From Bacteroidota bacterium (GTDB taxonomy: Bacteria > Bacteroidota > Rhodothermia > Balneolales > HLUCCA01): a stretch of 64,000 nucleotides of DNA. A program made the position numbers and the translations under genes. Positions 21,009-30,295 of this stretch are shown here, piece by piece. The notes below the pieces were generated by a model. It saw nothing but the letters and a program-made list of their open reading frames with translations. It was not told the origin of the DNA and made no database searches. The DNA is taken from contig JAFIEZ010000010.1 of the NCBI GenBank assembly GCA_020832235.1, forward strand, positions 124,001-188,000. The letters are read 5' to 3'. Within the stretch, counting starts at the first letter, position 1; every line of letters begins with the position of its first letter.

Positions 21009-22010
21009 TTATGGAACTTGAACCGCTCCAATAATACGTTCTACCAGCTGTTCCGAGTTGATGTCTTCCGCTTCCGCTTCATAGGTGGGTATCACACGGT
21101 GACGTAAAACATCCATTGCAATCACTCTAACATCTTCCGGAGTGACATAGGCACGTTGTTCCATAAAGGCAATGGCTCGGGCCGCCAGGTTCAGATTGAT
21201 TGATGCACGTGGAGACGCACCATAATTAATGAGTTCACGCAATTCGGCAAGACGATATTTTTCCGGATTTCTGGTGGCTAGTATCAGGTCAATGATATAC
21301 TGCTCAACCTTTTCATCCATGTAGATATTATTGATGACTTTTCTGGCATCCAGAATCTGTTCTGGCTTTACCACCGGATTCAGTTTTGGTTTTGGTCCCG
21401 TGCGTGCGTTGTTACGCATGATTTGCATCTCTTCGGTAGCCGTTGGGTATCCGACTTTGATTTTAAGCATGAAACGGTCAACCTGCGCTTCAGGCAACGG
21501 ATATGTTCCTTCCTGTTCTACCGGGTTTTGCGTTGCCAGAACCAGAAAAGGGTCTGTTAGCGGAAACGTTTCTTCACCAATGGTGACCTGGTGCTCTTGC
21601 ATACATTCCAACAGTGCACTCTGAACTTTAGCAGGTGATCTGTTGATTTCATCGGCAAGGATGATATTTGCGAAAATCGGCCCCTTTTTAATGGTAAACT
21701 CGCCCTCTTTCTGGTTGTAAATAAGCGTACCCACAAGGTCAGCAGGCAAAAGATCCGGAGTGAACTGAATACGCTGAAATCGTGTCGAAATAACACGTGC
21801 CAGTGAAGAGACGGTGAGAGTCTTTGCTAAACCAGGTACACCTTCAAGCAAAACATGACCATCGGTGAGCAATCCAACAAGCAACCGGTCAATCATGTAG
21901 CGCTGGCCAATGATTACTTTGTCTAATTCGTTATTTATATCTTCAATAAAGGTACTGTGCTGATCTATTTGGGCTTGTAAGGCCGACATGTCGATGCTGT
22001 ACGTTTGCAT
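21009..22010 (-). CDS. MoxR-family AAA+ ATPase
   Basis: LLTDGHVLLEGVPGLAKTLTVSSLA, FTPDLLPADLVGT, ILADEINRSPAKVQSALLECMQE. Confidence 0.93.
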   Translation of the reverse strand: MQTYSIDMSALQAQIDQHSTFIEDINNELDKVIIGQRYMIDRLLVGLLTDGHVLLEGVPGLAKTLTVSSLARVISTRFQRIQFTPDLLPADLVGTLIYNQKEGEFTIKKGPIFANIILADEINRSPAKVQSALLECMQEHQVTIGEETFPLTDPFLVLATQNPVEQEGTYPLPEAQVDRFMLKIKVGYPTATEEMQIMRNNARTGPKPKLNPVVKPEQILDARKVINNIYMDEKVEQYIIDLILATRNPEKYRLAELRELINYGASPRASINLNLAARAIAFMEQRAYVTPEDVRVIAMDVLRHRVIPTYEAEAEDINSEQLVERIIGAVQVP

Positions 22011-22084
22011 GATTATTTAATGTTTCTTGGAGGAAGATTTTGTATTATTGACGCTTCTCAAGCACCATAAATTAATACATTTTC

Positions 22085-22906
22085 ATGGAACTATTAGAGT
22101 CGATTCTTTTGGGCATCCTACAGGGGGTAACGGAGTTTTTACCTGTGAGCAGCTCAGGACACCTCGTGCTGGCACAAGAGTTGTTAAACAGAGACCTTGA
22201 ACAGGGTATAACCTTCGAAATAGTAGTTCATTTTGGCTCTTTCTTCAGCATTCTGATTTACTTCTGGACCAGAATAATCGACATACTTAAAAACTTCTTT
22301 ACTTTTTTAAGTAAGCCGGCACGCTACAAGTCGGAGTGGAAAAACAATTACGATGCACGAATCAGTGTTTATATCTTGTTATCCATGATTCCAGCAGGTA
22401 TAGTAGGTTTCACGCTCAGAAGTAATCTGGAGGCTGCTTTTTCTAGTCCTGTATTGGTTTCCGGTATGTTGCTGGTTACCGGCAGTATACTGTATCTGAA
22501 CAAATTCATCTCTCCCAAGCAGGGTAAAGTAACTCCCAAGAATGCAATAATTATGGGTGTTGCCCAGGCATTTGCCATGATTCCGGGTATATCGCGTTCA
22601 GGTACCACCATCACCACCGGCGTACTTCTAGGGATGAAACGAGAGGATGTTGCTGATTTTTCATTTTTGATGTTGCTTCCTGTAATTGCCGGTGCGATGC
22701 TGCTTGAGGGCCTGGAGCTCATGGAGACCGGTGGGGGAGATATTGTAGTTTTGTCGTTGGTAGGAGCGTTTTTTGCATCTTTAGTCTCCGGCTACTACTC
22801 CCTGAAGTTTCTTTTGAAGCTATTTAAACAAAAAGGCCTTCACTTTTTCGCCTACTATTGTTGGTCTGTTGGCTTGCTGGGCATAATCTATTTCAGTTTT
22901 AAATAG
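22085..22906 (+). CDS. uppP: Undecaprenyl-diphosphate phosphatase (BacA/UppP)
   Basis: LLGILQGVTEFLPVSSSGHLVLAQ and MIPGISRSGTTITTGVLLGM. Confidence 0.95.
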   Translation: MELLESILLGILQGVTEFLPVSSSGHLVLAQELLNRDLEQGITFEIVVHFGSFFSILIYFWTRIIDILKNFFTFLSKPARYKSEWKNNYDARISVYILLSMIPAGIVGFTLRSNLEAAFSSPVLVSGMLLVTGSILYLNKFISPKQGKVTPKNAIIMGVAQAFAMIPGISRSGTTITTGVLLGMKREDVADFSFLMLLPVIAGAMLLEGLELMETGGGDIVVLSLVGAFFASLVSGYYSLKFLLKLFKQKGLHFFAYYCWSVGLLGIIYFSFK

Positions 22907-22927
22907 AGATCCTTAACCAATTAAATA

Positions 22928-22958
22928 TTGAAGAGCGGTTCAAATTTCGGTACCTTTG
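22928..22958 (+). promoter_or_regulatory. Bacteroidota-type promoter upstream of nuoJ
   Basis: TTG-N20-TACCTTTG, exact match to TTG / TAnnTTTG, 33 nt before nuoJ ATG. Confidence 0.65.
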
Positions 22959-22990
22959 GTCACAATTTTTCCGACTTCACAGAATAAATC

Positions 22991-23503
22991 ATGGTCACAT
23001 ACATCTTCTTTGTGTTGGCAACTCTGGCTATCGCTTCGGCTTTGGCAACAATTATGAGTAGAAGTACCGTAAACAGCGCGCTGTTTCTTGTACTGAATAT
23101 GGTTACGCTTGCGGGCGTTTACCTGCTATTGAAGGCACAATTTCTTGCTATCATCCAGATACTTGTCTATGCCGGAGCCATAATGGTATTGTTTCTGTTC
23201 GTCATCATGCTTCTGAATGTTGATGATGAGGAAACGGTATTCTCTAAGAAAACATTTCGAAATGCTTTCGGTTTTCTGTTAGGTGGAGTTATTATGGCCC
23301 AGTTATTATATGCTGTGGCCGGTTACACCGGAGTGCTGCCGGATATCTCTTCCGAAATGACCTATGTAGGTACTGTTGAAGCCATTGGTAACACCATGTT
23401 CACCGAATATCTTTTCCCTTTTGAAGTTACAGCCATACTGCTCACGGTTGCAGTGGTTGGAGCTTTGTTTATTGCTCAGCGTAACCCCAAATCTCAAAAC
23501 TGA
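22991..23503 (+). CDS. nuoJ: NADH-quinone oxidoreductase subunit J
   Basis: NuoJ-like: [49 protein letters not shown]. Confidence 0.93.
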   Translation: MVTYIFFVLATLAIASALATIMSRSTVNSALFLVLNMVTLAGVYLLLKAQFLAIIQILVYAGAIMVLFLFVIMLLNVDDEETVFSKKTFRNAFGFLLGGVIMAQLLYAVAGYTGVLPDISSEMTYVGTVEAIGNTMFTEYLFPFEVTAILLTVAVVGALFIAQRNPKSQN

Positions 23504-23805
23504 TGCTATCATTAACCTGGTTTTTAGCTTTAAGCGCCATTCTGTTTGCCATCGGTACAATTGGCGTTCTCACCAGAAAGAATGCAATTGTAATATTTAT
23601 GAGTGTTGAGCTTATGCTCAATGCCGTAAACCTCACGCTGGTTGCCTTCAGCTCCTTTATGGGCGATATACACGGTCAGATTCTAGTATTCTTTTCATTG
23701 TGTGTAGCCGCTGCCGAGGCTGCGGTAGGTCTGGCCATTGTAATTGCAATCTTCCGTAATAATCTCACTGTAGATATTACTAAAATCAAATTGTTACGCT
23801 GGTAA
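23503..23805 (+). CDS. nuoK: NADH-quinone oxidoreductase subunit K
   Basis: [29 protein letters not shown]...[18 protein letters not shown]; start overlaps nuoJ stop (TGATG). Confidence 0.95.
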   Translation: MLSLTWFLALSAILFAIGTIGVLTRKNAIVIFMSVELMLNAVNLTLVAFSSFMGDIHGQILVFFSLCVAAAEAAVGLAIVIAIFRNNLTVDITKIKLLRW

Positions 23806-23843
23806 GTGCGTATCGTCTCCTGAACCGTTAATTAAGCGAATAC

Positions 23844-25865
23844 ATGAATCCTTACCTCGATTTAGTTCCCTTCGTAATAGGCCTGCCGTTGCTCGGCTTT
23901 TTGATCAACGGTCTTATGGGATTAAGTTCCCCAGCCTGGCGAAAGCAAAAAACGCTTATCGGTGCAATTGCAACCGTGAGTGTTGCTGTTCCTTTCTTCA
24001 TATCCGTACTGCTATTTACAGGTCTTTCATCCGATTCTTCTGCCGATATCTACCGGCTCTTTACCTGGATTCAGGCCGGTAGCTTCACCTCCGATATCGC
24101 ATGGAGGGTGGACCAGCTGTCTATTATCATGGCTCTGGTAGTAACCGGCGTAGGATCTTTGATTCACGTGTACTCTATGGGGTATATGAAAGATGATGAG
24201 GGGTACTGGAAATTCTTTGCTTATCTGAATCTGTTCATATTTGCGATGATGAACCTGGTAATGGGGAACAATCTTTTATTGTTATTTCTGGGTTGGGAAG
24301 GAGTAGGCGTCTGTTCTTATCTGCTTATTGGTTTTTGGTACGGCGACATGGCCAAATCATCTGCGGCAAAGAAAGCATTCGTGTATAACCGAATCGGTGA
24401 CTTTGCTTTTCTGATAGGAATGTTCCTGGTATTCCGATATGTAGGCAGCATTGAATTTGATGTCATTTTTGATTCACTTCACTTAATTCCTACCGACATT
24501 GCATTCTGGATCGCTCTGCTCATGTTTATCGGAGCAACCGGTAAGTCAGCTCAGATTCCTTTGTTTGTATGGCTTCCCGACGCCATGGCCGGACCTACAC
24601 CTGTATCGGCATTGATTCATGCCGCTACCATGGTTACCTCCGGAATTTATCTGATTACCAGGATGTCTTCATTGTACGTTTTGGCACCCGAAGCCATGCT
24701 CATTGTTGCCGTCGTTGGTGCTCTTACCGCCGTAATCGCTGCCTCAATTGCTATAACCCAGACCGACATAAAACGTGTTCTCGCGTATTCAACAGTCTCG
24801 CAGCTCGGCTTTATGTTTCTAGCACTTGGAAGCGGTGCATTCATTGCTGCCATGTTTCACGTAGTGACTCACGCTTTTTTCAAAGCTTGTCTGTTTCTTG
24901 GCTCTGGATCGGTTATTCATGCTATGCACGAAGTTGAGCATAAATTGGAGCACGATGGTAAGCATGTGCATTTCGATCCTCAAGACATGCGCTACATGGG
25001 AGGACTCAAAGAGTATATGCCTCATACCTACAAAACGTTTTTAATTGCTACTATTGCTATCGCCGGTATACCACCTCTGGCTGGTTTCTTTTCAAAAGAT
25101 GAAATTCTGGCAATGACTGTAAATGCCGGAGTTCTGGGTGGCCAACCTATCTACTTTATCCTCTGGGGCATCGCGATGCTCACGGCCTTTATGACCGCTT
25201 TCTACATGTTCCGCTTAACTTTTGCTACGTTCCACGGATCTTTCAAACTGCCTCAAATTTTCCCGGAAGCTAAAGGAAGCGAAAAATATCTGCATGAAAG
25301 TCCTGCTACCATGACGGCCCCTTTATGGGTATTGGCTGTACTGTCGGTAATCGGTGGATTTATGGGGTTCCCAGATTTCATCGTGGAAACATTTACGGGA
25401 GCTACTGCACACGTGAACTGGCTGCATGGCTGGTTAATAGCTGTGGCTTCCGAATATGACCTGATTTTGTCGAAAGGCATCAAATGGGCTATTTTGGCTG
25501 CATCTGTAGTCGTAGCCGGTAGTGCAAGCTATCTCGCATTTACTATGTACACCGACGATAAGGCAGAGGCTTCAGATCAAAAACTGAAAAATCTTTTCGG
25601 AGGCATGTATACCGTATGGTCCGACAAGTACAAATTTGATGAATTTTATGAGGGATACATAGCAAATCCCATTGTAAAAGCCTCTGATAAAGTTCTCGCT
25701 GTGTTCGATATAAAAGTACTGGATGGTTTCGTAAACCTGATTGCCGGAACGGTACGCTTTGCCGGAAGTCTGCTACGCTATGTTCAGACTGGTGTTACTC
25801 AAAATTATGCCATAGCGCTGGTACTGGGTACCATCCTTGTGGTCGGAATGTTACTCTTCGGATAA
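23844..25865 (+). CDS. nuoL: NADH-quinone oxidoreductase subunit L
   Basis: GWEGVGVCSYLLIGFWY, KSAQIPLFVWLPDAMAGPTPVSALIHAATMVTSGIYLI. Confidence 0.95.
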   Translation: MNPYLDLVPFVIGLPLLGFLINGLMGLSSPAWRKQKTLIGAIATVSVAVPFFISVLLFTGLSSDSSADIYRLFTWIQAGSFTSDIAWRVDQLSIIMALVVTGVGSLIHVYSMGYMKDDEGYWKFFAYLNLFIFAMMNLVMGNNLLLLFLGWEGVGVCSYLLIGFWYGDMAKSSAAKKAFVYNRIGDFAFLIGMFLVFRYVGSIEFDVIFDSLHLIPTDIAFWIALLMFIGATGKSAQIPLFVWLPDAMAGPTPVSALIHAATMVTSGIYLITRMSSLYVLAPEAMLIVAVVGALTAVIAASIAITQTDIKRVLAYSTVSQLGFMFLALGSGAFIAAMFHVVTHAFFKACLFLGSGSVIHAMHEVEHKLEHDGKHVHFDPQDMRYMGGLKEYMPHTYKTFLIATIAIAGIPPLAGFFSKDEILAMTVNAGVLGGQPIYFILWGIAMLTAFMTAFYMFRLTFATFHGSFKLPQIFPEAKGSEKYLHESPATMTAPLWVLAVLSVIGGFMGFPDFIVETFTGATAHVNWLHGWLIAVASEYDLILSKGIKWAILAASVVVAGSASYLAFTMYTDDKAEASDQKLKNLFGGMYTVWSDKYKFDEFYEGYIANPIVKASDKVLAVFDIKVLDGFVNLIAGTVRFAGSLLRYVQTGVTQNYAIALVLGTILVVGMLLFG

Positions 25866-25878
25866 TTCATACTTACCA

Positions 25879-27480
25879 ATGGAATTACTGTTAAATCTTA
25901 CCATCTACCTTCCCTTACTGGGTGTGCTTGCAATCTTGGCGTTGAGAAATGACGCAATGATACGCTGGATTGCCCTGGCTGTTACATCAGCTACATTCGC
26001 TCTGTCGGTGCCTCTGATGCTCAATTTCAATGCAGCGGGCTCTGATGTAGCACAATTTGTAACAGAGAGCGGTTCATTGATAGGCGGCCTCGATATCAAA
26101 TATATTGTTGGTCTTGACGGATTAAGTTTGCTGCTATTTATGCTAACTACCTTCATGGGGCCTATTGTTGTACTGTCTGCCTGGGAATCAGTGAAAAAGC
26201 ATCTGGCTGGATTTTACTCTATGCTCCTGATTCTTCAAACCGGCTCACTGGGGGTATTTGCTTCTCTGGATATGGTTGTCTTTTACATATTCTTTGAACT
26301 TACACTTATTCCAATGTACTTCTTGATAGGAATATGGGGTGGCTCAGGAAGAATTGAGGCAACGATTAAGTTTTTCTTGTACACGCTTGTGGGCTCTTTG
26401 ATAATGCTCGTAGCCTTACTCTATCTTGGGTTCCATGCAGGCGATGCCATTAACTCTGGAGTATTTACCTCCGACTGGCGCTTAATTTCAGGTCCGGAAT
26501 ACCAGATAGGGCTCGTTGAACAAACGTATATGTTTCTGGCATTTGCACTCGCCTTCTGTATTAAGGTACCCCTCTTCCCGTTTCATACCTGGTTGCCTTA
26601 TGCACATACGGAGGCACCAACAGCAGGATCGGTTGTACTGGCAGCAATTATGCTGAAAATGGGTACCTATGGCTTGATTCGATTCGCACTTCCCATTTTT
26701 CCTAACGCCGTAATTGCATTCGCTCCCTACATGGCGGCACTAGCTGTAATAGGAATTATTTACGGAGCCTTGGTCGCAATGGTCCAGAAGGATGTGAAGA
26801 AATTAGTTGCATACTCATCGGTTTCACACCTTGGTTTTGTTGTCCTCGGAATTTTTGCACTGAATACTACAGCTGTTCAGGGTGCCATTATTCAAAACAT
26901 TAACCACGGACTTTCAACCGGAGCGTTGTTCCTTATTGTCGGGATGATTTATGACAGAAGACATACCCGAATGATTTCTGAATTTGGCGGTCTTGCCGGT
27001 ATCATGCCTGTTTTTGCGGTTATGTTCCTCATTGCTACGCTGTCTTCCATCGGTCTTCCCGGGCTGAACGGTTTCGTAGGTGAGTTTCTGATTCTAATGG
27101 GGGCGTTTAATTCTGATGTACTCGATAACATCTGGTTTGGTGTATTCGCTACAACAGGTGTTATTCTTGCTGCTGTGTATATGCTTTGGATGTTCCAGCG
27201 AGTAATGTTTGGTCCAGTAACCAAAGATGAAAACAAGAATCTTAAAGATCTTAATGCCAGAGAGATTGGTTTATTGATCCCTGTAATGGTATTTATCGTA
27301 TGGATTGGAATTTACCCAAGCTACTTTACAGGCTTCTCTGAGGTACAGGTCGAAAAAATTCTGGATCAGTCTATGGAAAAGGCCTCAATCATTCAAATTA
27401 ACAGTCAAAGTGCCGATTTACCGGAATGGGCGGGCAAACTGTACGACGTTACTCCTGAAATGGCGAGTACAATCGATTAA
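25879..27480 (+). CDS. nuoM: NADH-quinone oxidoreductase subunit M
   Basis: YIVGLDGLSLLLFMLT, FELTLIPMYFLIGIWGG, PLFPFHTWLPYAHTEAPTAGSVVLAAIMLKMGTYG; ATG 25879 chosen over upstream overlapping start. Confidence 0.95.
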   Translation: MELLLNLTIYLPLLGVLAILALRNDAMIRWIALAVTSATFALSVPLMLNFNAAGSDVAQFVTESGSLIGGLDIKYIVGLDGLSLLLFMLTTFMGPIVVLSAWESVKKHLAGFYSMLLILQTGSLGVFASLDMVVFYIFFELTLIPMYFLIGIWGGSGRIEATIKFFLYTLVGSLIMLVALLYLGFHAGDAINSGVFTSDWRLISGPEYQIGLVEQTYMFLAFALAFCIKVPLFPFHTWLPYAHTEAPTAGSVVLAAIMLKMGTYGLIRFALPIFPNAVIAFAPYMAALAVIGIIYGALVAMVQKDVKKLVAYSSVSHLGFVVLGIFALNTTAVQGAIIQNINHGLSTGALFLIVGMIYDRRHTRMISEFGGLAGIMPVFAVMFLIATLSSIGLPGLNGFVGEFLILMGAFNSDVLDNIWFGVFATTGVILAAVYMLWMFQRVMFGPVTKDENKNLKDLNAREIGLLIPVMVFIVWIGIYPSYFTGFSEVQVEKILDQSMEKASIIQINSQSADLPEWAGKLYDVTPEMASTID

Positions 27481-27497
27481 TTTTCAAATCTACAATA

Positions 27498-28913
27498 ATG
27501 GAACTTTTAAACGATATTAATCTGTATTTGCCGGCCACTGTTATTGCTATAGCCGGCCTTGTAGTAATGATGCTCTCGGCGTTTCGTGCCTCCCATTCTA
27601 CAGTATTATGGACATCCGTCTCGTTCACCGCAGTAGCACTAGCAAGAGCTGTTGCAGACCTGGGAACGGAAACCCAGCTCGTATTTCATGATATGGCCGC
27701 TGTTGGCGGAATGGCTGCTTTTGGTACTGTAATCATTTTACTGGGTACCATATTTACACTGCTTTTATCTAAAGACTACTTTGAGAAAGTAGGAGAGTAT
27801 CATTCTGAGGTTTATGCCATTATTTTGTTTGCAACAGTGGGTATGATTGTACTTGCTACAGCAACAAATCTGGTGACCGTTTTTCTAGGTCTTGAAACCA
27901 TGTCGATTGCACTTTATGTACTGGCTGGTGTAAATAAAACAGATAAACGAAGTATAGAAGCCGCACTTAAGTATTTTCTCCTTGGTGCCTTTTCTACCGG
28001 ATTTTTCTTGTATGGTATTGCCCTACTTTACGGTGCAGCAGGGTCAACTTCACTTGAAGCGATTGGTGCTGTAACGGATAAAGGCTTGTTTTACTGGGCA
28101 GGAGCTGCCTTATTATTAACGGGATTCTTTTTTAAAATATCTGCCGTACCATTTCACATGTGGACACCGGATGTATATCAGGGATCACCAACACCAATTA
28201 CGGGCTATATGGCCACGGCCGCTAAGACAGCCGGCTTCTTCTCATTAATCTTTATTCTGAGTCGTGCGTTGGGTACAAGTGTAGATCAATGGAGTGAAGT
28301 GATCAAAGTAATCGCCGTGCTAACCATGGTATTTGGCAACATTATTGCTTTGGTACAGACTAACGTTAAACGAATGCTAGCGTATTCATCTATTGCGCAT
28401 GCAGGGTATGTACTGGTAGGATTGGCAGCAGGAACAGAAGCCGGTTACACGGCCGTTCAATTTTACTTGTTCGCTTATACGATAATGAATATCGGTGCTT
28501 TTGGTGTTATAGCCTATTATGAACGGTATAAAGGCTTGGACTTAACCGAGCTTGATAATTTTGCAGGTCTGGGCTTTAAACAACCCATGATGGCCGTGAT
28601 GCTTTCCATATTTTTATTTTCATTGGTTGGTATTCCGCCACTTCTTGGTTTTGCCGGTAAATATCTTGTATTTGCAGCCGCAGTTCAGGCGAACTTAATA
28701 TCTCTTGCTGTTATTGGGGTATTGACCAGCGCTGCTGCCGCCTACTATTACCTCAGGGTGATGGTTTATATGTATATGCGCGATGCACACACCGAGTTTG
28801 AGTTGCCTGCAGTGGGGTTAACATATTCACTCGTAATTGGATTTCTGGCTGTATTAACTGTTGCGCTGGGTGTAATGCCATGGACGGTAGCTGATCTACT
28901 GGCCGCGTTCTAA
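27498..28913 (+). CDS. nuoN: NADH-quinone oxidoreductase subunit N
   Basis: FKISAVPFHMWTPDVYQGSPTPITGYMATAAKTAGF; RMLAYSSIAHAGYVLVGL. Confidence 0.95.
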   Translation: MELLNDINLYLPATVIAIAGLVVMMLSAFRASHSTVLWTSVSFTAVALARAVADLGTETQLVFHDMAAVGGMAAFGTVIILLGTIFTLLLSKDYFEKVGEYHSEVYAIILFATVGMIVLATATNLVTVFLGLETMSIALYVLAGVNKTDKRSIEAALKYFLLGAFSTGFFLYGIALLYGAAGSTSLEAIGAVTDKGLFYWAGAALLLTGFFFKISAVPFHMWTPDVYQGSPTPITGYMATAAKTAGFFSLIFILSRALGTSVDQWSEVIKVIAVLTMVFGNIIALVQTNVKRMLAYSSIAHAGYVLVGLAAGTEAGYTAVQFYLFAYTIMNIGAFGVIAYYERYKGLDLTELDNFAGLGFKQPMMAVMLSIFLFSLVGIPPLLGFAGKYLVFAAAVQANLISLAVIGVLTSAAAAYYYLRVMVYMYMRDAHTEFELPAVGLTYSLVIGFLAVLTVALGVMPWTVADLLAAF

Positions 28914-28939
28914 AAAATCACCATCCTATTAACACCGTA

Positions 28940-28979
28940 GTAAAGAAGCCTTTGGGTTATTGCCCAGAGGCTTCTTTAC
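28940..28979 (+). terminator. Strong hairpin/terminator after nuoN
   Basis: GTAAAGAAGCCTTTGGG-ttattg-CCCAGAGGCTTCTTTAC, 17 bp with one wobble. Confidence 0.75.
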
Positions 28980-28997
28980 GTTTATGCTTTTTTAGTA

Positions 28998-29028
28998 CTG
29001 TTCTACAGTCAGAATATCCGTATCTTAC
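28998..29028 (+). promoter_or_regulatory. Candidate promoter of rpsF operon
   Basis: CTG-N20-TATCTTAC, approximate match to TTG/TAnnTTTG. Confidence 0.35.
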
Positions 29029-29084
29029 GCGACCCTGTTGATGGATACACCATCGACTGTTAATCATTAACATCCGCAGGAGAT

Positions 29085-29456
29085 ATGAAAAAAAATTATT
29101 ACGAGTTAACGTATATCGTTAACGCTGTTCTGGATGAAGAGCAGATCAAGGCAACCGTTGCCAAGTTCACCGAATTTCTTACCAACAACGAAGCTGAAAT
29201 AGACGAGGTTGCAGAGTGGGGAATTCAGAGTCTTGAGTACGAGATAGACAAAAAAGGTACCGGATATTACGTAAACGTGTATTACTCCGCACCAGGTGAG
29301 CTCATTGCCAAACTCGAACGTGCTATGCAGATTGATGATAATATCATGCGTTATCTGAATATCCGTTACGACAATAAAATGCTTCAGTACCGCGAATTAC
29401 AGAAAAAAGGTGAAACACCTGTTTTGCGTGAGCGCACTGAAGAAGACAAACAATAA
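29085..29456 (+). CDS. rpsF: 30S ribosomal protein S6
   Basis: [17 protein letters not shown]..., [46 protein letters not shown]. Confidence 0.95.
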   Translation: MKKNYYELTYIVNAVLDEEQIKATVAKFTEFLTNNEAEIDEVAEWGIQSLEYEIDKKGTGYYVNVYYSAPGELIAKLERAMQIDDNIMRYLNIRYDNKMLQYRELQKKGETPVLRERTEEDKQ

Positions 29457-29491
29457 TTGATCTGCTGAATTTAGATTTAAGGAACAGAATT

Positions 29492-29743
29492 ATGTTAAAG
29501 AATCCACAACACCCGAAAAAAGGTAAAATCCGCGATAAAGAATGCCTTTTCACAAAATCGGGATTCGTCTACATCGATTACAAAAATGTTGATGTACTTC
29601 GCAAATTCATTAACGATCAGGGTAAAATTCTCCCCCGTCGTGTAACCGGAACCAGTGCGAAATTTCAGCGTCAGCTGGCAACTGCTGTAAAGCGTGCCCG
29701 ACACCTGGCGTTGCTTCCATTCGTTGCTGAAAATTACAGATAA
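29492..29743 (+). CDS. rpsR: 30S ribosomal protein S18
   Basis: [53 protein letters not shown]. Confidence 0.96.
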   Translation: MLKNPQHPKKGKIRDKECLFTKSGFVYIDYKNVDVLRKFINDQGKILPRRVTGTSAKFQRQLATAVKRARHLALLPFVAENYR

Positions 29744-29759
29744 TTAGGAGAAGCGAACT

Positions 29760-30206
29760 ATGAAATTAGTATTAAAGCAAGACGTTGAAAACCTTGGCGA
29801 AGCTGGCGAAATCGTAACAGTTAAAGACGGCTACGGTAGAAATTTCCTGATCCCTCAGGGTAAAGCAATTGTTGCATCTAAAGGTGCTATTAAAGCCGCT
29901 GAAGAAGAACTCAAGCAAGCGTCTAAAAAACGAGAGGCTAAAATTCAAGCTGCTCAACAACTGGCTGAAAAACTCTCCAATGCGTCTGTCACAATCAGTG
30001 TAACAGCCGGTGAAGATGGCAAGATTTTCGGAACAGTTACCACACAGCAAGTTGCAGATGCACTTACCGAAAAAGGCTTCGAAATCGACCGTAAGAAAAT
30101 TACACTCGACGATGTTAAAGCACTCGGCGAATATACAGCCTCTGTACACATCCAAGGCGAAATCAGAGCCGAAGTCAAAGTATGGGTTGTTAAAGACGAG
30201 AAGTAA
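29760..30206 (+). CDS. rplI: 50S ribosomal protein L9
   Basis: MKLVLKQDVENLGEAGEIVTVKDGYGRNFLIPQGKAIVA. Confidence 0.96.
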   Translation: MKLVLKQDVENLGEAGEIVTVKDGYGRNFLIPQGKAIVASKGAIKAAEEELKQASKKREAKIQAAQQLAEKLSNASVTISVTAGEDGKIFGTVTTQQVADALTEKGFEIDRKKITLDDVKALGEYTASVHIQGEIRAEVKVWVVKDEK

Positions 30207-30228
30207 TCCTGCTTTTTTGTTTACATTA

Positions 30229-30262
30229 GAAGGAGGGCGGAGCAATTCGTCCTCCTTTTTTT
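30229..30262 (+). terminator. Intrinsic terminator after rplI
   Basis: AAGGAGGgcggagcaattcgtCCTCCTTTTTTT. Confidence 0.8.
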
Positions 30263-30295
30263 ATTTCCACGATTACCTGTTTTATACAGTTTTCA

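Noticed and set aside
25837-25865. nuoL/nuoM overlapping start suggesting a fusion or frameshift
   Set aside because: A clean ATG at 25879 gives a normal NuoM N-terminus; the upstream extension is read through nuoL codons.
29772-30245. 157-aa minus-strand ORF
   Set aside because: Antisense to rplI; Phe/Cys-rich, unconvincing.
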